The position numbers and the translations under genes were made by a program. Positions 30,592-39,617 of a stretch of 64,000 bases of DNA are shown one piece after another. The stretch comes from Pseudoalteromonas amylolytica (lineage in GTDB: Bacteria; Pseudomonadota; Gammaproteobacteria; Enterobacterales; Alteromonadaceae). Within the stretch, counting starts at the first letter, position 1, and the number at the start of each line of letters is the position of its first letter. Where the stretch lies: NCBI RefSeq assembly GCF_001854605.1, contig NZ_MKJU01000004.1:62001-126000 (forward strand), given 5' to 3'. Under the pieces are notes generated by a model. That model searched no databases. It was not told the DNA's origin and saw only the letters and a list, made by a program, of their open reading frames with translations.

Positions 30592-32082
30592 TTACAGCCT
30601 CCGTGGGGGCAAAGATGGGTTAATAAATTGATAGATTATCCCTACTTTTACATCCTCCCCCTCTCTCAACCTCGCAAACATAAGATCTCGCTCTAGGTCT
30701 TCTATATCAGTGCTAATCTGGTTCAGGTTATTACCCCGAATATAATCCAAAACCACCTTAAGGTTTGGGTTAGGCTGCATAGATTCAACTACAGCCTGTG
30801 GAGTTTCTGCTATGTTACTGAGAACTGATTTCCCCAAATCTCCAGAGCTACGTATTGTTGCAATAGCGTACTCACATCGTTTTCGCAAATAATGGGAATA
30901 AAGCTCAGGTACTCTGGCAAAATCGGCAGATCCTATCATAAAAATTTCTTCAACGGTTTCAGGATTCTGTTCCGCAAGTTTCTTGACTGCAGCAGGGATA
31001 GAAGTGTCGCGTTTCCCATTTTTGGTGCCATCGCTCTCTATCTTGAGTTGATTTAGGGCATCGGCTGAGAAGGCATTAGTTACAGCATCAATACAAAGCT
31101 TCATGTCTTCATGTGAAATAGGGGGAGCCCCTTCAGACACCCACCACCCATTTTCCTCTCGGAGTGGGTTCTGCAACAGTACCCTCATACATAAAGCGGC
31201 CACCAGTTCATATTGTTGTGCTGAAGCAATTAGCACAACAGACTGATCATTTTCATTTGCTTTCAACTTATCAAATGAGGTGAGGTCAAATGGGCCACTA
31301 ATCTTATCTTGTAGATAGCTATTCAACGCTGTATGGTGCGTGCTCAATGCAATTTGGTTGAACTTAAGAATTTTGAGACTTGGGGCATCGGAGTCTATCG
31401 TTCGATGTTTCAGAAACGGAGCAATCCAGTCAGAATCAGCGTGATTAGTCAGTTTTTCAATACATACATCCAGACACTTGACCAATCTTCGAATTTTAGG
31501 TGGTTGGTCGAAAAGTATGTTTGCGTAAAGCTCTGAAAGGTAACCTGAGTACTCTTCACTAAATTCAAAGTCTTTTCGCGGATAATACACTCTAAGATCG
31601 GTTGACCAAACATCACTTTCTCTCGCTAACTGACGAATGTAGCTAGAGCTCGCTTTGTGCAGATGGGCAAGCAAATAAACACATTTCAACATATCGTTGT
31701 GATGTGGCTTGTCTATATCTGTTTCTCTATTAATTTTCAGATACGCCTTTTTCCAGCTGTCGCACCCTATGATAGGATTTAGGTGCTTATTCAGTGCAGA
31801 CTCATTGAAGTTTTTCCAAAAGCCTCTCCCTGACTCAAGATCATCTAGGCATTTTAGCTCATCCAGTAAACCAGATAAGGTCAGCTTTATACCTGACGTT
31901 GCAGATTTCAGGAAATCGTACTCAGAAAGTTGCTTAAAAAACTCAGGTGGCTGATTCCGTAGCTGAACCTCATATGGAAGAAGATAGCGCTCTCCATTAT
32001 TAATTGATTCGTAGTTCCCTGCATGTCTTCTACGGAGTTCATCTTTATTCGTAATCCTGAGCTTTTCTTCATTCTGCGACAT
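30592..32082 (-). CDS. Unknown cargo protein, 496 residues
   Basis: A soluble, mostly helical, charged protein with no signal peptide, membrane segment or motif that I recognise. AGAGGG lies before the ATG. It is the last gene of the left cargo, 299 bases downstream of the ATPase gene, so it may have its own promoter. The gap holds a stem-loop at 32322-32343. It ends about 180 bases before the innermost left-end repeat. Position and strand suggest it works with the ParB/methylase/ATPase genes, but nothing in its sequence proves it. Confidence 0.6.
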   Translation of the reverse strand: MSQNEEKLRITNKDELRRRHAGNYESINNGERYLLPYEVQLRNQPPEFFKQLSEYDFLKSATSGIKLTLSGLLDELKCLDDLESGRGFWKNFNESALNKHLNPIIGCDSWKKAYLKINRETDIDKPHHNDMLKCVYLLAHLHKASSSYIRQLARESDVWSTDLRVYYPRKDFEFSEEYSGYLSELYANILFDQPPKIRRLVKCLDVCIEKLTNHADSDWIAPFLKHRTIDSDAPSLKILKFNQIALSTHHTALNSYLQDKISGPFDLTSFDKLKANENDQSVVLIASAQQYELVAALCMRVLLQNPLREENGWWVSEGAPPISHEDMKLCIDAVTNAFSADALNQLKIESDGTKNGKRDTSIPAAVKKLAEQNPETVEEIFMIGSADFARVPELYSHYLRKRCEYAIATIRSSGDLGKSVLSNIAETPQAVVESMQPNPNLKVVLDYIRGNNLNQISTDIEDLERDLMFARLREGEDVKVGIIYQFINPSLPPRRL

Positions 32083-32321
32083 TATTGATACCCTCTTATT
32101 AATTTTTTCGGCTTTTTTTCAAATCGTCTAGTAATAAGATTGATCGTAACGGGCAATCTAGCTTCTATATATTTAAAGCGATTGCCATAATCTAATCAGC
32201 CACTAGGGGGTTCCATTGAAAATTTGTATTTCTATAGAAGTATCAGATAATACTTGCAAAAGATTATGTCAGTTTGCGATTGTCTTTCTATCCGTAGTAT
32301 TTTAGCTTTACTAACAGTCGA

Positions 32322-32343
32322 TGAGCCTGCTAAAGCGGGCTCA
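32322..32343. terminator. Stem-loop in the gap downstream of the ATPase gene
   Basis: TGAGCCTGC and GCGGGCTCA with a TAAA loop (one G-T type pair) lie about 40 bases after the ATPase stop codon. There is no long U-tract on the minus-strand side, so termination may be partial. The rest of the 299-base gap (32083-32381) shows no gene. Confidence 0.45.
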
Positions 32344-32381
32344 CTATTATTAAACTGGTAGTTGTATCTACCGATAAAAAC

Positions 32382-33950
32382 TTATCTACTTGTAATCGTC
32401 AGCTCATACACATTTTCAAAATCGTCAATGAAATGCTGTTTCTCTGTAGGAATTGACGCTATTAAATATTTATATGCATTACGAGCTTGCCTTCCCCACG
32501 CTCCCGAATCTAATTGTTGATTGTACCAACATTTAGCTTTTACCCGATCACCCAAGATTTCTTTCAGTTTGTAGTCTTTAAAACAGACTTGTTTAGAGTA
32601 TCCATCAACCTTTTCTTCCCAAAAAGGGCTTTTGTCAGATAAATCGGACAAAAATGTTGCTAACATTCCCTCTGGATTTAAATCGCCAGGCAAACAAATA
32701 TAATTTCTTAACCTAGCTTTCTGCACGTTTACACACGCGTCACCATCTAAAACCACAATAGAGTTTGGAAAAGAAAAGCTATCCACCTTCACTTTGCCTA
32801 ACTGAATATAGTTGTTGCAGCCCAACTTTAGATCAGGAAAAACGAGATTTTTAAACCTATTCCCAATCAATGCTTTACAGAAATGTATGCACTCTTGATC
32901 TTCGGTATACACTGGAATTTTTGGTACCGCAACTTGCTTGCCAATAGTCACGTTTAAGTTGTAGGCTATTTTTTCAAAGCAAGGAGACTCTTCCGCCCAA
33001 ACTTCTCCATCCACTTTTTTTAGATAAACCGTATTAAACTGCTTATCTCTGCCTTTTCTATTTTTTAGTTCCGAGATCCTTTCAAGCATATGCAGTGAGT
33101 GTGTTGTGGCGATAACTTGAATACGGAGCCTGTTACAAATCGAGGCTAATACATCTAAAAGCTTAACTTGAGAGGCTGGGTAAAGTGTCGCATCTATCTC
33201 ATCAACAGCAAGAATCCCCCCTTTATATTCGTCCGGATAGTTTTTGAGTAGTCTTTTAAAAGAAATTATGGCCAGTAGTAACCTTCCTAAGTTATCTTGG
33301 CCTGCTGAATTTGAATTCCAGTCATAGTGATCTGTAGTAACACCTATCGTATTCTTGTTACTGCTCTCTAAGTAATCTAATGCTTCTAGGTCATCATCGC
33401 TTAATAAGATCTCATTATATTTGTCCGAAAACCAAGCAGTCTCTTCGTCTGTCAGCTGAATGTTCTTTTCTTCAACTCTCCCAGCTTCTGCTATTGGTAT
33501 CAGCCTTTTTAAGCTTAAAAATATTACCGGAAGTTGGACATAGCCACTGCCCGCATCTCTCTTTCCTTTTTGCCAAAAACGAATACCATCACTCACTTTT
33601 GACTTTCTGGGTATACTCTCAATTGCAAATCCACCATCATCATCCGCGTCAGGATGTAACCCGTTATCTTTAAGATATAGAGTCCACATGTGAGACCCTG
33701 GTAGATCCAGAGTAGGAGACAACCTAAATTTATCTTGAAAAGCAGAACGAAAAGACCCACCTGTCAGAGGTCTCTCATCTGAAAATGGATGACCTTTATG
33801 AGGTATAGTGAATGTCTGAGTTAAAATACCTAGCAAGGTACTTTTTTGAGTGCCATTTTGACCCGCAATTAAAGTAATGTAATCACCAAGAGAAAACTCA
33901 ACGTTTTTAAAACCTCTAAATGAACTTATATTGACTTTTTTTATAATCAT
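32382..33950 (-). CDS. OLD-like/RecF-type AAA ATPase with a TOPRIM-like C-terminus
   Basis: The N-terminus S-S-F-R-G-F-K-N-V-E-F is typical of SMC/RecF-type ATPases. The Walker A is G-Q-N-G-T-Q-K-S-T (residues 30-38), with Gln where the last Gly before Lys is usual. Walker B is I-L-A-V-D-E-I-D-A-T-L (Asp/Glu about 250), followed by A-T-T-H-S-L (about 285). The C-terminal part has T-E-D-Q-E-C (about 348), V-V-L-D-G-D-A (about 400) and L-P-G-D-L-N-P-E-G (about 420), which resemble a TOPRIM nuclease domain as in OLD nucleases. It follows the methylase gene by 63 bases. An anti-phage nuclease or motor role is plausible, not shown. Confidence 0.78.
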   Translation of the reverse strand: MIIKKVNISSFRGFKNVEFSLGDYITLIAGQNGTQKSTLLGILTQTFTIPHKGHPFSDERPLTGGSFRSAFQDKFRLSPTLDLPGSHMWTLYLKDNGLHPDADDDGGFAIESIPRKSKVSDGIRFWQKGKRDAGSGYVQLPVIFLSLKRLIPIAEAGRVEEKNIQLTDEETAWFSDKYNEILLSDDDLEALDYLESSNKNTIGVTTDHYDWNSNSAGQDNLGRLLLAIISFKRLLKNYPDEYKGGILAVDEIDATLYPASQVKLLDVLASICNRLRIQVIATTHSLHMLERISELKNRKGRDKQFNTVYLKKVDGEVWAEESPCFEKIAYNLNVTIGKQVAVPKIPVYTEDQECIHFCKALIGNRFKNLVFPDLKLGCNNYIQLGKVKVDSFSFPNSIVVLDGDACVNVQKARLRNYICLPGDLNPEGMLATFLSDLSDKSPFWEEKVDGYSKQVCFKDYKLKEILGDRVKAKCWYNQQLDSGAWGRQARNAYKYLIASIPTEKQHFIDDFENVYELTITSR

Positions 33951-34013
33951 TTTTTCTTATTGTTCCGTTTTGATATAATTCACTCCGTGCTGTAGTAAAA
34001 AAGTAACTTATTA

Positions 34014-34907
34014 TCAGACAGTTGTTTTTGCTTCGCTTAGTTTATGGTATTTCTTAATTTCAGCAAAAGTTACATCAGGTTTGAAGCCCGTTTTTTCTAT
34101 GTTTGGAGAATGGATAATAATCTCTGAACCTTTGCACTTAGTTTGTGCAGTGTAAGTTAAGCCAAATGATTCTGGAGAATATTCTGCATATATCCCACAA
34201 ATTTCTGGCGTATCGTCATATGTCACGATCCAAGGCTGCCTAAGCCGTTTTATACTTTCATATAGCCTGTAATGATCTTCGTGTTCGAAAAAGTTCTGAT
34301 ACAGTCCTTTCCCTTTTACGTAGTATGGGGGGTCAATATTAACAAACGCAGGGCCATCAATATCTGGAATATACTCTTCTATAAACTGCGTAGCATCTAA
34401 GTTGGTTAGTCTAATATCATCTCTTCGCTCTGCAATTGCTCTTATTTGCTTGATGAGGCGGTCTTTATTAAAACGGCAGTCCAGTTTATAGGCTCCATTT
34501 TGTTCGAGCCCCCCAATAACACCTGCCTTGATGATCCCCGAGCGGTTTGTTCTATTGAGAAAAAAAGTTGCGAAGCCTAGCATTAAATAATCATTAGGCC
34601 TATCTCTGTAGAGTTCGCGTTGCTTGTACCATTCTTCTATTGTGATTGGAGTAGATTGAATTAACTGGCATAACTCGTCTGTTTTATAGAGAACACTATA
34701 CCAAAAGGCATGAATTGCCGGATCCAAGTCATTTATGTAGACTTTGCTAGCATGACCCTTGAGTAAGAGATACCAAGCAATTGCACATCCTCCCGCGAAA
34801 GGTTCAACATAAGCGGCCCCTTCGAGATTATTAAGCTTCATAGTCTCTAGCACATAGGCGGTAAGTTTGGACTTGCCCCCTGGGTACCTTAAAGGTGAAA
34901 AAAACAT
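34014..34907 (-). CDS. Dam-type (D12 class) DNA N6-adenine methyltransferase
   Basis: Starts F-F-S-P-L-R-Y-P-G-G-K-S-K-L, the AdoMet-binding start of D12-class enzymes. E-P-F-A-G-G (about residue 36) is the second AdoMet motif and N-I-D-P-P-Y-Y (about 192) holds the catalytic D-P-P-Y. At 297 residues it is a normal size. ATG 34907 has AAGGAAG upstream, and its A overlaps the TGA of the ParB-like gene (TGATG), so the two are translationally coupled. A longer frame to 34961 is not needed. It may protect self DNA for a restriction-like function of the neighbouring ATPase, or mark DNA for the transposon. No cognate restriction enzyme is obvious. Confidence 0.9.
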   Translation of the reverse strand: MFFSPLRYPGGKSKLTAYVLETMKLNNLEGAAYVEPFAGGCAIAWYLLLKGHASKVYINDLDPAIHAFWYSVLYKTDELCQLIQSTPITIEEWYKQRELYRDRPNDYLMLGFATFFLNRTNRSGIIKAGVIGGLEQNGAYKLDCRFNKDRLIKQIRAIAERRDDIRLTNLDATQFIEEYIPDIDGPAFVNIDPPYYVKGKGLYQNFFEHEDHYRLYESIKRLRQPWIVTYDDTPEICGIYAEYSPESFGLTYTAQTKCKGSEIIIHSPNIEKTGFKPDVTFAEIKKYHKLSEAKTTV

Positions 34908-36436
34908 CAAACTTCCTTCAAACCAATCAATACGCCAAACAAAGGGGATAGCATATCCCAAAACCTATTAAGAAACTGCGCTTCAACTTTGTGCAACTTT
35001 TTACCGTGCACATATTCATTCAGCGTATTAAGACTATGGTCATTGTTAAAAGTTAATAGTTGTTTTATCACTTTGTTAGCGTCTCGGTCATCAATAAACT
35101 CTCCATGCAAAGTACTTAACTTTTGACTAAGAGAAACCTCATGAAAACCCTTGTTTAATCTTCTAGTTATTTCTGGCACTAGTTCACTACTTTCAATATA
35201 TTCGTCAACAGCTAATTCCAGAAAAATACGAATGGAAGCAGCTGAAACATTTTGATATCTGAAAACAGGTAACTTTTGTAGCTCATCAAACAACGCATTT
35301 ATCTTATAACTCTTAGCTGTAATTGCGTGATACTTATCTGTCAGTTGCCTACGCTTTGGGTTACCTTTTGACGAAATTCTATCAGGTTTAATTTCTTCAT
35401 CTGTATCTGCATCTTTATCTTTATCACTACCCGCAGGCTTTTCCTGCACTGCCTCTCCTGAGCACTCTAAAAGAGGTGTCGACTGAGCAGCATCACTTTG
35501 AGCTTCGTCTAGTGATTTAACTTCAGGTAAGTAGTCAAAGATTTGCTGAAATTTTGAATCAATCGTCCTCGTATTTACAAGAAATCCGAGCTCGTTATTT
35601 TTATCAAACATTAACTTTAGAAGTCTAGCATAAGCAACATAAAAAGTACTGGGGTCAGCATTGATAGTTACACCATCTTCTTCAAATTTTATATGCCAAT
35701 GTTCCCTAACTTGGGAGTTTCCAAACCAGCGCTCTAAAACAGTCATATTAATACGGTGACTATACACTAGCTCACGCTCTGCTACTGTCAGAAGAGCTGT
35801 AATTTCCTGCCGAGTAGCAATATCTCTAATCTTCACATATCTCAAAGCATCAATAATTGCGGAGCGATTAAAACCAGTTATGTTAATTGTTTCTTCAACA
35901 TCCTGACCAACAGAATCATACACGCTTATTATAAATCGCTGCTGCTGCAGCCTCTGCCATCTAATTTGATTACTTGCAGACGGGGAGTGTCGCTGCAAAA
36001 TATACCATCGAGATTCTTCATAGGAGGGAGCTAAGCAGACTCTAATTTTTTCAATTTCATCTCGATCTATCCCCCTCGATAAATGAACTACAGTCTTACG
36101 GATTGAGAGCGGTGCTTTTTCTGGAGCTCTCAGCAATTTAAGTGCCATCACTCTACGGTTACCTTCTGCAACAACAAAGTGCTTATCTTCATTTTGCCAT
36201 ACTACGATTGGATCAAATGACAAAAAACCTCTCGTTGCTATTGATTTAATTAAGGCAATGAAATTCTTTTCATCTGTAGGGTCTGCGATTAACTCTTCTA
36301 CATAATCCCGGACTGTAATAAGGTTATTCGCAGGATCTAGCCGCGGGTTATCATGCCAAAGTTTCAAATTATCAACCGATCTTAGTACTCGGTTTTCCCA
36401 CCACTTTTTTTTCTCACCAACTTCTGTATTACTCAA
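34907..36436 (-). CDS. ParB/sulfiredoxin-fold protein
   Basis: About 509 residues from a TTG at 36436, chosen because a strong GGAGAAGGA sits just upstream; the frame also runs to 36451. The N-terminal half has a ParB-type core with F-x-x-x-D-P-I-V-V-W and V-A-E-G-N-R-R-V-M-A-L-K-L-L (about residue 89), where the E-G-N-R-R motif is like the nucleotide-binding motif of ParB/Srx proteins. A charged, Asp/Lys-rich linker (about 335-360) leads to a helical C-terminal half I do not recognise. It is the first cargo gene after tnsE (60-base gap) and is coupled to the methylase. It does not sit beside a ParA, so plasmid-type partition is unlikely. Confidence 0.78.
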   Translation of the reverse strand: MSNTEVGEKKKWWENRVLRSVDNLKLWHDNPRLDPANNLITVRDYVEELIADPTDEKNFIALIKSIATRGFLSFDPIVVWQNEDKHFVVAEGNRRVMALKLLRAPEKAPLSIRKTVVHLSRGIDRDEIEKIRVCLAPSYEESRWYILQRHSPSASNQIRWQRLQQQRFIISVYDSVGQDVEETINITGFNRSAIIDALRYVKIRDIATRQEITALLTVAERELVYSHRINMTVLERWFGNSQVREHWHIKFEEDGVTINADPSTFYVAYARLLKLMFDKNNELGFLVNTRTIDSKFQQIFDYLPEVKSLDEAQSDAAQSTPLLECSGEAVQEKPAGSDKDKDADTDEEIKPDRISSKGNPKRRQLTDKYHAITAKSYKINALFDELQKLPVFRYQNVSAASIRIFLELAVDEYIESSELVPEITRRLNKGFHEVSLSQKLSTLHGEFIDDRDANKVIKQLLTFNNDHSLNTLNEYVHGKKLHKVEAQFLNRFWDMLSPLFGVLIGLKEV

Positions 36437-36495
36437 TGTTCCTTCTCCCAAAATGCATTACTGTAGACTTACCTAATCTAATTATTCTCTGTAAA

Positions 36496-38112
36496 TCAAT
36501 TCATATCCCTAAAAACTCTCCCAGCCCACCTATTCACATCTTCCTCACTCAGCCGACCTTCGCTCTTAGACTTTTGATGCGACACACTTTTGTGATTGCC
36601 TTCTCCAACAAGCGCATCAAAGTATTTCTTTGGCCAACAGAATTGGTTACTGAGCAATCTTCTTTCTATCTCCGGTATAAAGTCTCGTAGTTTGCCTTTT
36701 GGCGCTAATGCTCGCGCTGAGATGACTTTGGTGGCAATGGAAGCTTTGCCATCTGAGGTATCCACCTCTAATAAGAAATAACCTTCGTTTTGATGTTCAA
36801 TCCGTACAATAGCCATACATCTAGGCGAACCATCTACCATAAGGTGGCTCTCACTGCGCCCCACTTCTGGCAGCTTGCGAACGATGGGCTTACTTTGTTT
36901 AACACCGTGCTCTTTTTCTAATATCTCCAGCATTTTGAAGAAGCTATCGAATTTGTTGAGATATAAATCGGCGTTGTCGGTTAAGTCATCTAAACCATCT
37001 ACGGCGGCTCTGGGTGTGTCGCCTCGCGAATTTGGATCGTCGGTGCTTACGGCAGGTGGTAAGTTGTTGGGTTTATCTTCGTCTTCTTTACCACCAGGGC
37101 TTTTTCTAGGCTGTGCATTGACTTTACGAGTGCGTGGCACCCTGTTGTATATTCGCTGTGTCGCATCACAGAATATCAATGCAGACTCGTTATCTTCGCT
37201 ACCGTCGCTGTTTTCATCGATTTCTCGCTGTGTAGGCAGTTGTGGGTAGGTACCGCCTTTTCCTTTACCCGAACCTGGTTTGTTTTCGGTGAAATCTGGA
37301 TGTGAAAAGCCAATATCCGATATATCAGGGAAGAACAAACCATCTAACAATTCTATGCGATTGATAAACCAAGTGCTTTCATCAGGAGACTTCCAGCCTC
37401 TTGCGGCCACTTTTACACCCTTGAGCTGAGGAGGGTCGAATCGAAACGTCCAACGCTCAACGTTAGGTGCCCTAACTCGCTCTTGCGAAAAATACTGATA
37501 AATGCTTTTAAACGAATTTTTAATGTCACTGTTTAACAATAACCAAGCAATTTGATGTCTAAACCCTTCATTATCAAACAGCACTTTTGGGCATAGTGTT
37601 GTTGGTAAGGCGTTGATCACGAGATCTAAAGGAAACTCTCTATCATCGTTGTTTGGGTGGTGGTCAACGTAAAACTCTAAGTCAAGCGCACTGTTAATGA
37701 GTGCGGCGTTTGCCAGATAGTTGTTTGTAAAAAATAAGGCTCTGGCCAGTTCCAACTGCGGCAAGTAAATGGTTTTGCCTGCACTTTCAAACACAAAGCA
37801 TTTTTGCGATTGCTCTTCGCTCAGCTTATACGTCACTAAAGCGCTGTCGCCCACCGTGGCGGTTTGCCAAAATGCACGGTCGGGTAAAGTAAATTCAATC
37901 GGGAAACCTAGGGGCAAGGCATCAACTGTTTGGTTTAGTACGACTTGTCGGCTTAAATAGGGTAGCTGGCTAAACTTAAGGGCTTTGCGCGTAGATTGCT
38001 TAAAACGAACACCAATATCCCAAGTTTTGCGGTTATTGTATTTAAACAGATTACCTATCGCCTGTATTCTGGCGTTGTCTGGTAGCGTTTTAAATCTATC
38101 AACTTGGTTCAT
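36496..38112 (-). CDS. tnsE: Transposition protein TnsE
   Basis: 538 residues, the same length I know for Tn7 TnsE, and in the TnsE position after tnsD. TnsE directs Tn7 to replicating, often plasmid, DNA through the sliding clamp and 3'-recessed ends. The central part is a long Pro/Ser/Lys-rich region (about 280-350), and the C-terminal domain is well conserved in appearance. The ATG at 38112 overlaps the end of tnsD by 14 bases, which shows one operon. Its presence means the element should have both glmS-directed and mobile-DNA-directed pathways. Confidence 0.9.
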   Translation of the reverse strand: MNQVDRFKTLPDNARIQAIGNLFKYNNRKTWDIGVRFKQSTRKALKFSQLPYLSRQVVLNQTVDALPLGFPIEFTLPDRAFWQTATVGDSALVTYKLSEEQSQKCFVFESAGKTIYLPQLELARALFFTNNYLANAALINSALDLEFYVDHHPNNDDREFPLDLVINALPTTLCPKVLFDNEGFRHQIAWLLLNSDIKNSFKSIYQYFSQERVRAPNVERWTFRFDPPQLKGVKVAARGWKSPDESTWFINRIELLDGLFFPDISDIGFSHPDFTENKPGSGKGKGGTYPQLPTQREIDENSDGSEDNESALIFCDATQRIYNRVPRTRKVNAQPRKSPGGKEDEDKPNNLPPAVSTDDPNSRGDTPRAAVDGLDDLTDNADLYLNKFDSFFKMLEILEKEHGVKQSKPIVRKLPEVGRSESHLMVDGSPRCMAIVRIEHQNEGYFLLEVDTSDGKASIATKVISARALAPKGKLRDFIPEIERRLLSNQFCWPKKYFDALVGEGNHKSVSHQKSKSEGRLSEEDVNRWAGRVFRDMN

Positions 38113-39616
38113 ACTTTACTGCAAATCCTAGCAATTGCGACGCGAGTGGTCGGGTCCTTTTCTCGTTTAGCCCTGCCATACGTTCAATTCGCCAAGTTCT
38201 GAGTATTTGATGTTTTGCAATACAACGAATACATGCCACAGCGATACGACGGCATTGGTATTCCTCTATAGTTTCACAATATTTATTAAAAAACAATTTA
38301 CATAAAGGTAACTTTTCTAAGTATTTGATCTGAGACAAAGGGATGTGTGCATGGGTAACGAGCCAAGTTGCTGTGTGGCGGTTTGAGCCAAGCTGAGTTT
38401 CTACTTTATTAATCAATGAAATAAGTTGCCTTACGTATTTTTTGTCTCGCTTTGACCAATCAACTCTACCTGTTTTTGCAATGTTGGGTGTGGCAGTGCT
38501 TTGATTAAATTGCATCAACCATTGTTTATCATGTCGATACAACCATGTGTAGAGGTGAGCAAAACCGTTTTGCCTCGCGCCTTTAACGCCAAACTTGGCC
38601 ACAGCACGTTGCCACTTTGCGCGACGAGTTTGGTCAACAACCACAGGTTCAGTGCTCGAAGGCACATCATTGTATGGGGTGTTTGGTAATGCTGATGCAG
38701 TACTGAGTATGTTCGCTATATCCAACTGTTGTTCATAACACGCTTGCCATACCAATAGGTGCTGAAGGTAGCTAAATGATTTTCTGTGCTTTCTAAATAA
38801 ACACTTCAACCAATTAGAGTCTTCTGCCTTGTTTATATCGAGCCCAAAGCTTGCTAGGGTATGACTGCCCCAATACCCTAAAACCAATTGTGCGATCAGT
38901 TCGTGCTCAACCTGCTTACCCCTAACAAACCCCAGCTGATAAGCCAAATGATGATAAAAATAACGCCATTGCAACGGGTATATAAGGTGCTCTGACAAGT
39001 TCAGTAACTGCTGAGCATACGCCGCTAGCAGCGTGGTTTTGTAGTTTGTAAGCCTTGGAGTTGAATGTAAAAGCACATGAGGGCTTAGTGCAGTAAAATG
39101 CTGCCTATGTGCTTCGCTGATCAACACAGGGCTGTTGATTAACTGCATGCCATGTTCCGCGCAAACAGATAAACCAGGCAGTTGCCAGCGCCGCGTCCAA
39201 AAAGGTTCTCCATATTGCTCTATTTGCTTTGTTACGCAAAATGAGCAGTAACGCAGGTAGTGCGGGCTTTTAACTTTGGATGCGGCTTTGCCTAGCTGTA
39301 CTTCTGCCGAGTGCCTACAATCGGTCAGTAGCTCATATTTAGCTTGAGCAGCAATGTCGGGGTGCACAAAAGGTGCGTACAACGGAAAAAGCGTATGCCC
39401 CTGTAACAGCTTGTATGGTGTTAAATCAGCGTTACCTTGATAGTGCGCAGAGATCTGCGATAAATGTCCTTGAAAGGCCACTGAGGCAATTATTTGGCGG
39501 TTTTGGAATACCTCATCAAGCAATTGCTTGGGTGACGTGATACCTGCGTGCACACCGTACCTTGCAATGACGCTATACAGCAGCTCATCAGGGTAAGGTA
39601 CGGGTAAACAGGCCAT
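38099..39616 (-). CDS. tnsD: Target-site selector TnsD (TniQ family)
   Basis: 505 residues, near the Tn7 size. The N-terminus P-Y-P-D-E-L-L-Y-S-V-I-A-R-Y is the TniQ start, and a zinc-binding C-x2-C...C-x2-H cluster appears in Y-C-S-F-C (about 121-124) and C-A-E-H (about 151-154). TnsD binds the end of glmS and recruits TnsC, giving insertion just downstream. The position of this element at glmS fits that function. The ATG follows the tnsC stop with one base between them (TAGCATG). Confidence 0.93.
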   Translation of the reverse strand: MACLPVPYPDELLYSVIARYGVHAGITSPKQLLDEVFQNRQIIASVAFQGHLSQISAHYQGNADLTPYKLLQGHTLFPLYAPFVHPDIAAQAKYELLTDCRHSAEVQLGKAASKVKSPHYLRYCSFCVTKQIEQYGEPFWTRRWQLPGLSVCAEHGMQLINSPVLISEAHRQHFTALSPHVLLHSTPRLTNYKTTLLAAYAQQLLNLSEHLIYPLQWRYFYHHLAYQLGFVRGKQVEHELIAQLVLGYWGSHTLASFGLDINKAEDSNWLKCLFRKHRKSFSYLQHLLVWQACYEQQLDIANILSTASALPNTPYNDVPSSTEPVVVDQTRRAKWQRAVAKFGVKGARQNGFAHLYTWLYRHDKQWLMQFNQSTATPNIAKTGRVDWSKRDKKYVRQLISLINKVETQLGSNRHTATWLVTHAHIPLSQIKYLEKLPLCKLFFNKYCETIEEYQCRRIAVACIRCIAKHQILRTWRIERMAGLNEKRTRPLASQLLGFAVKYEPS

Positions 39617-39617
39617 G

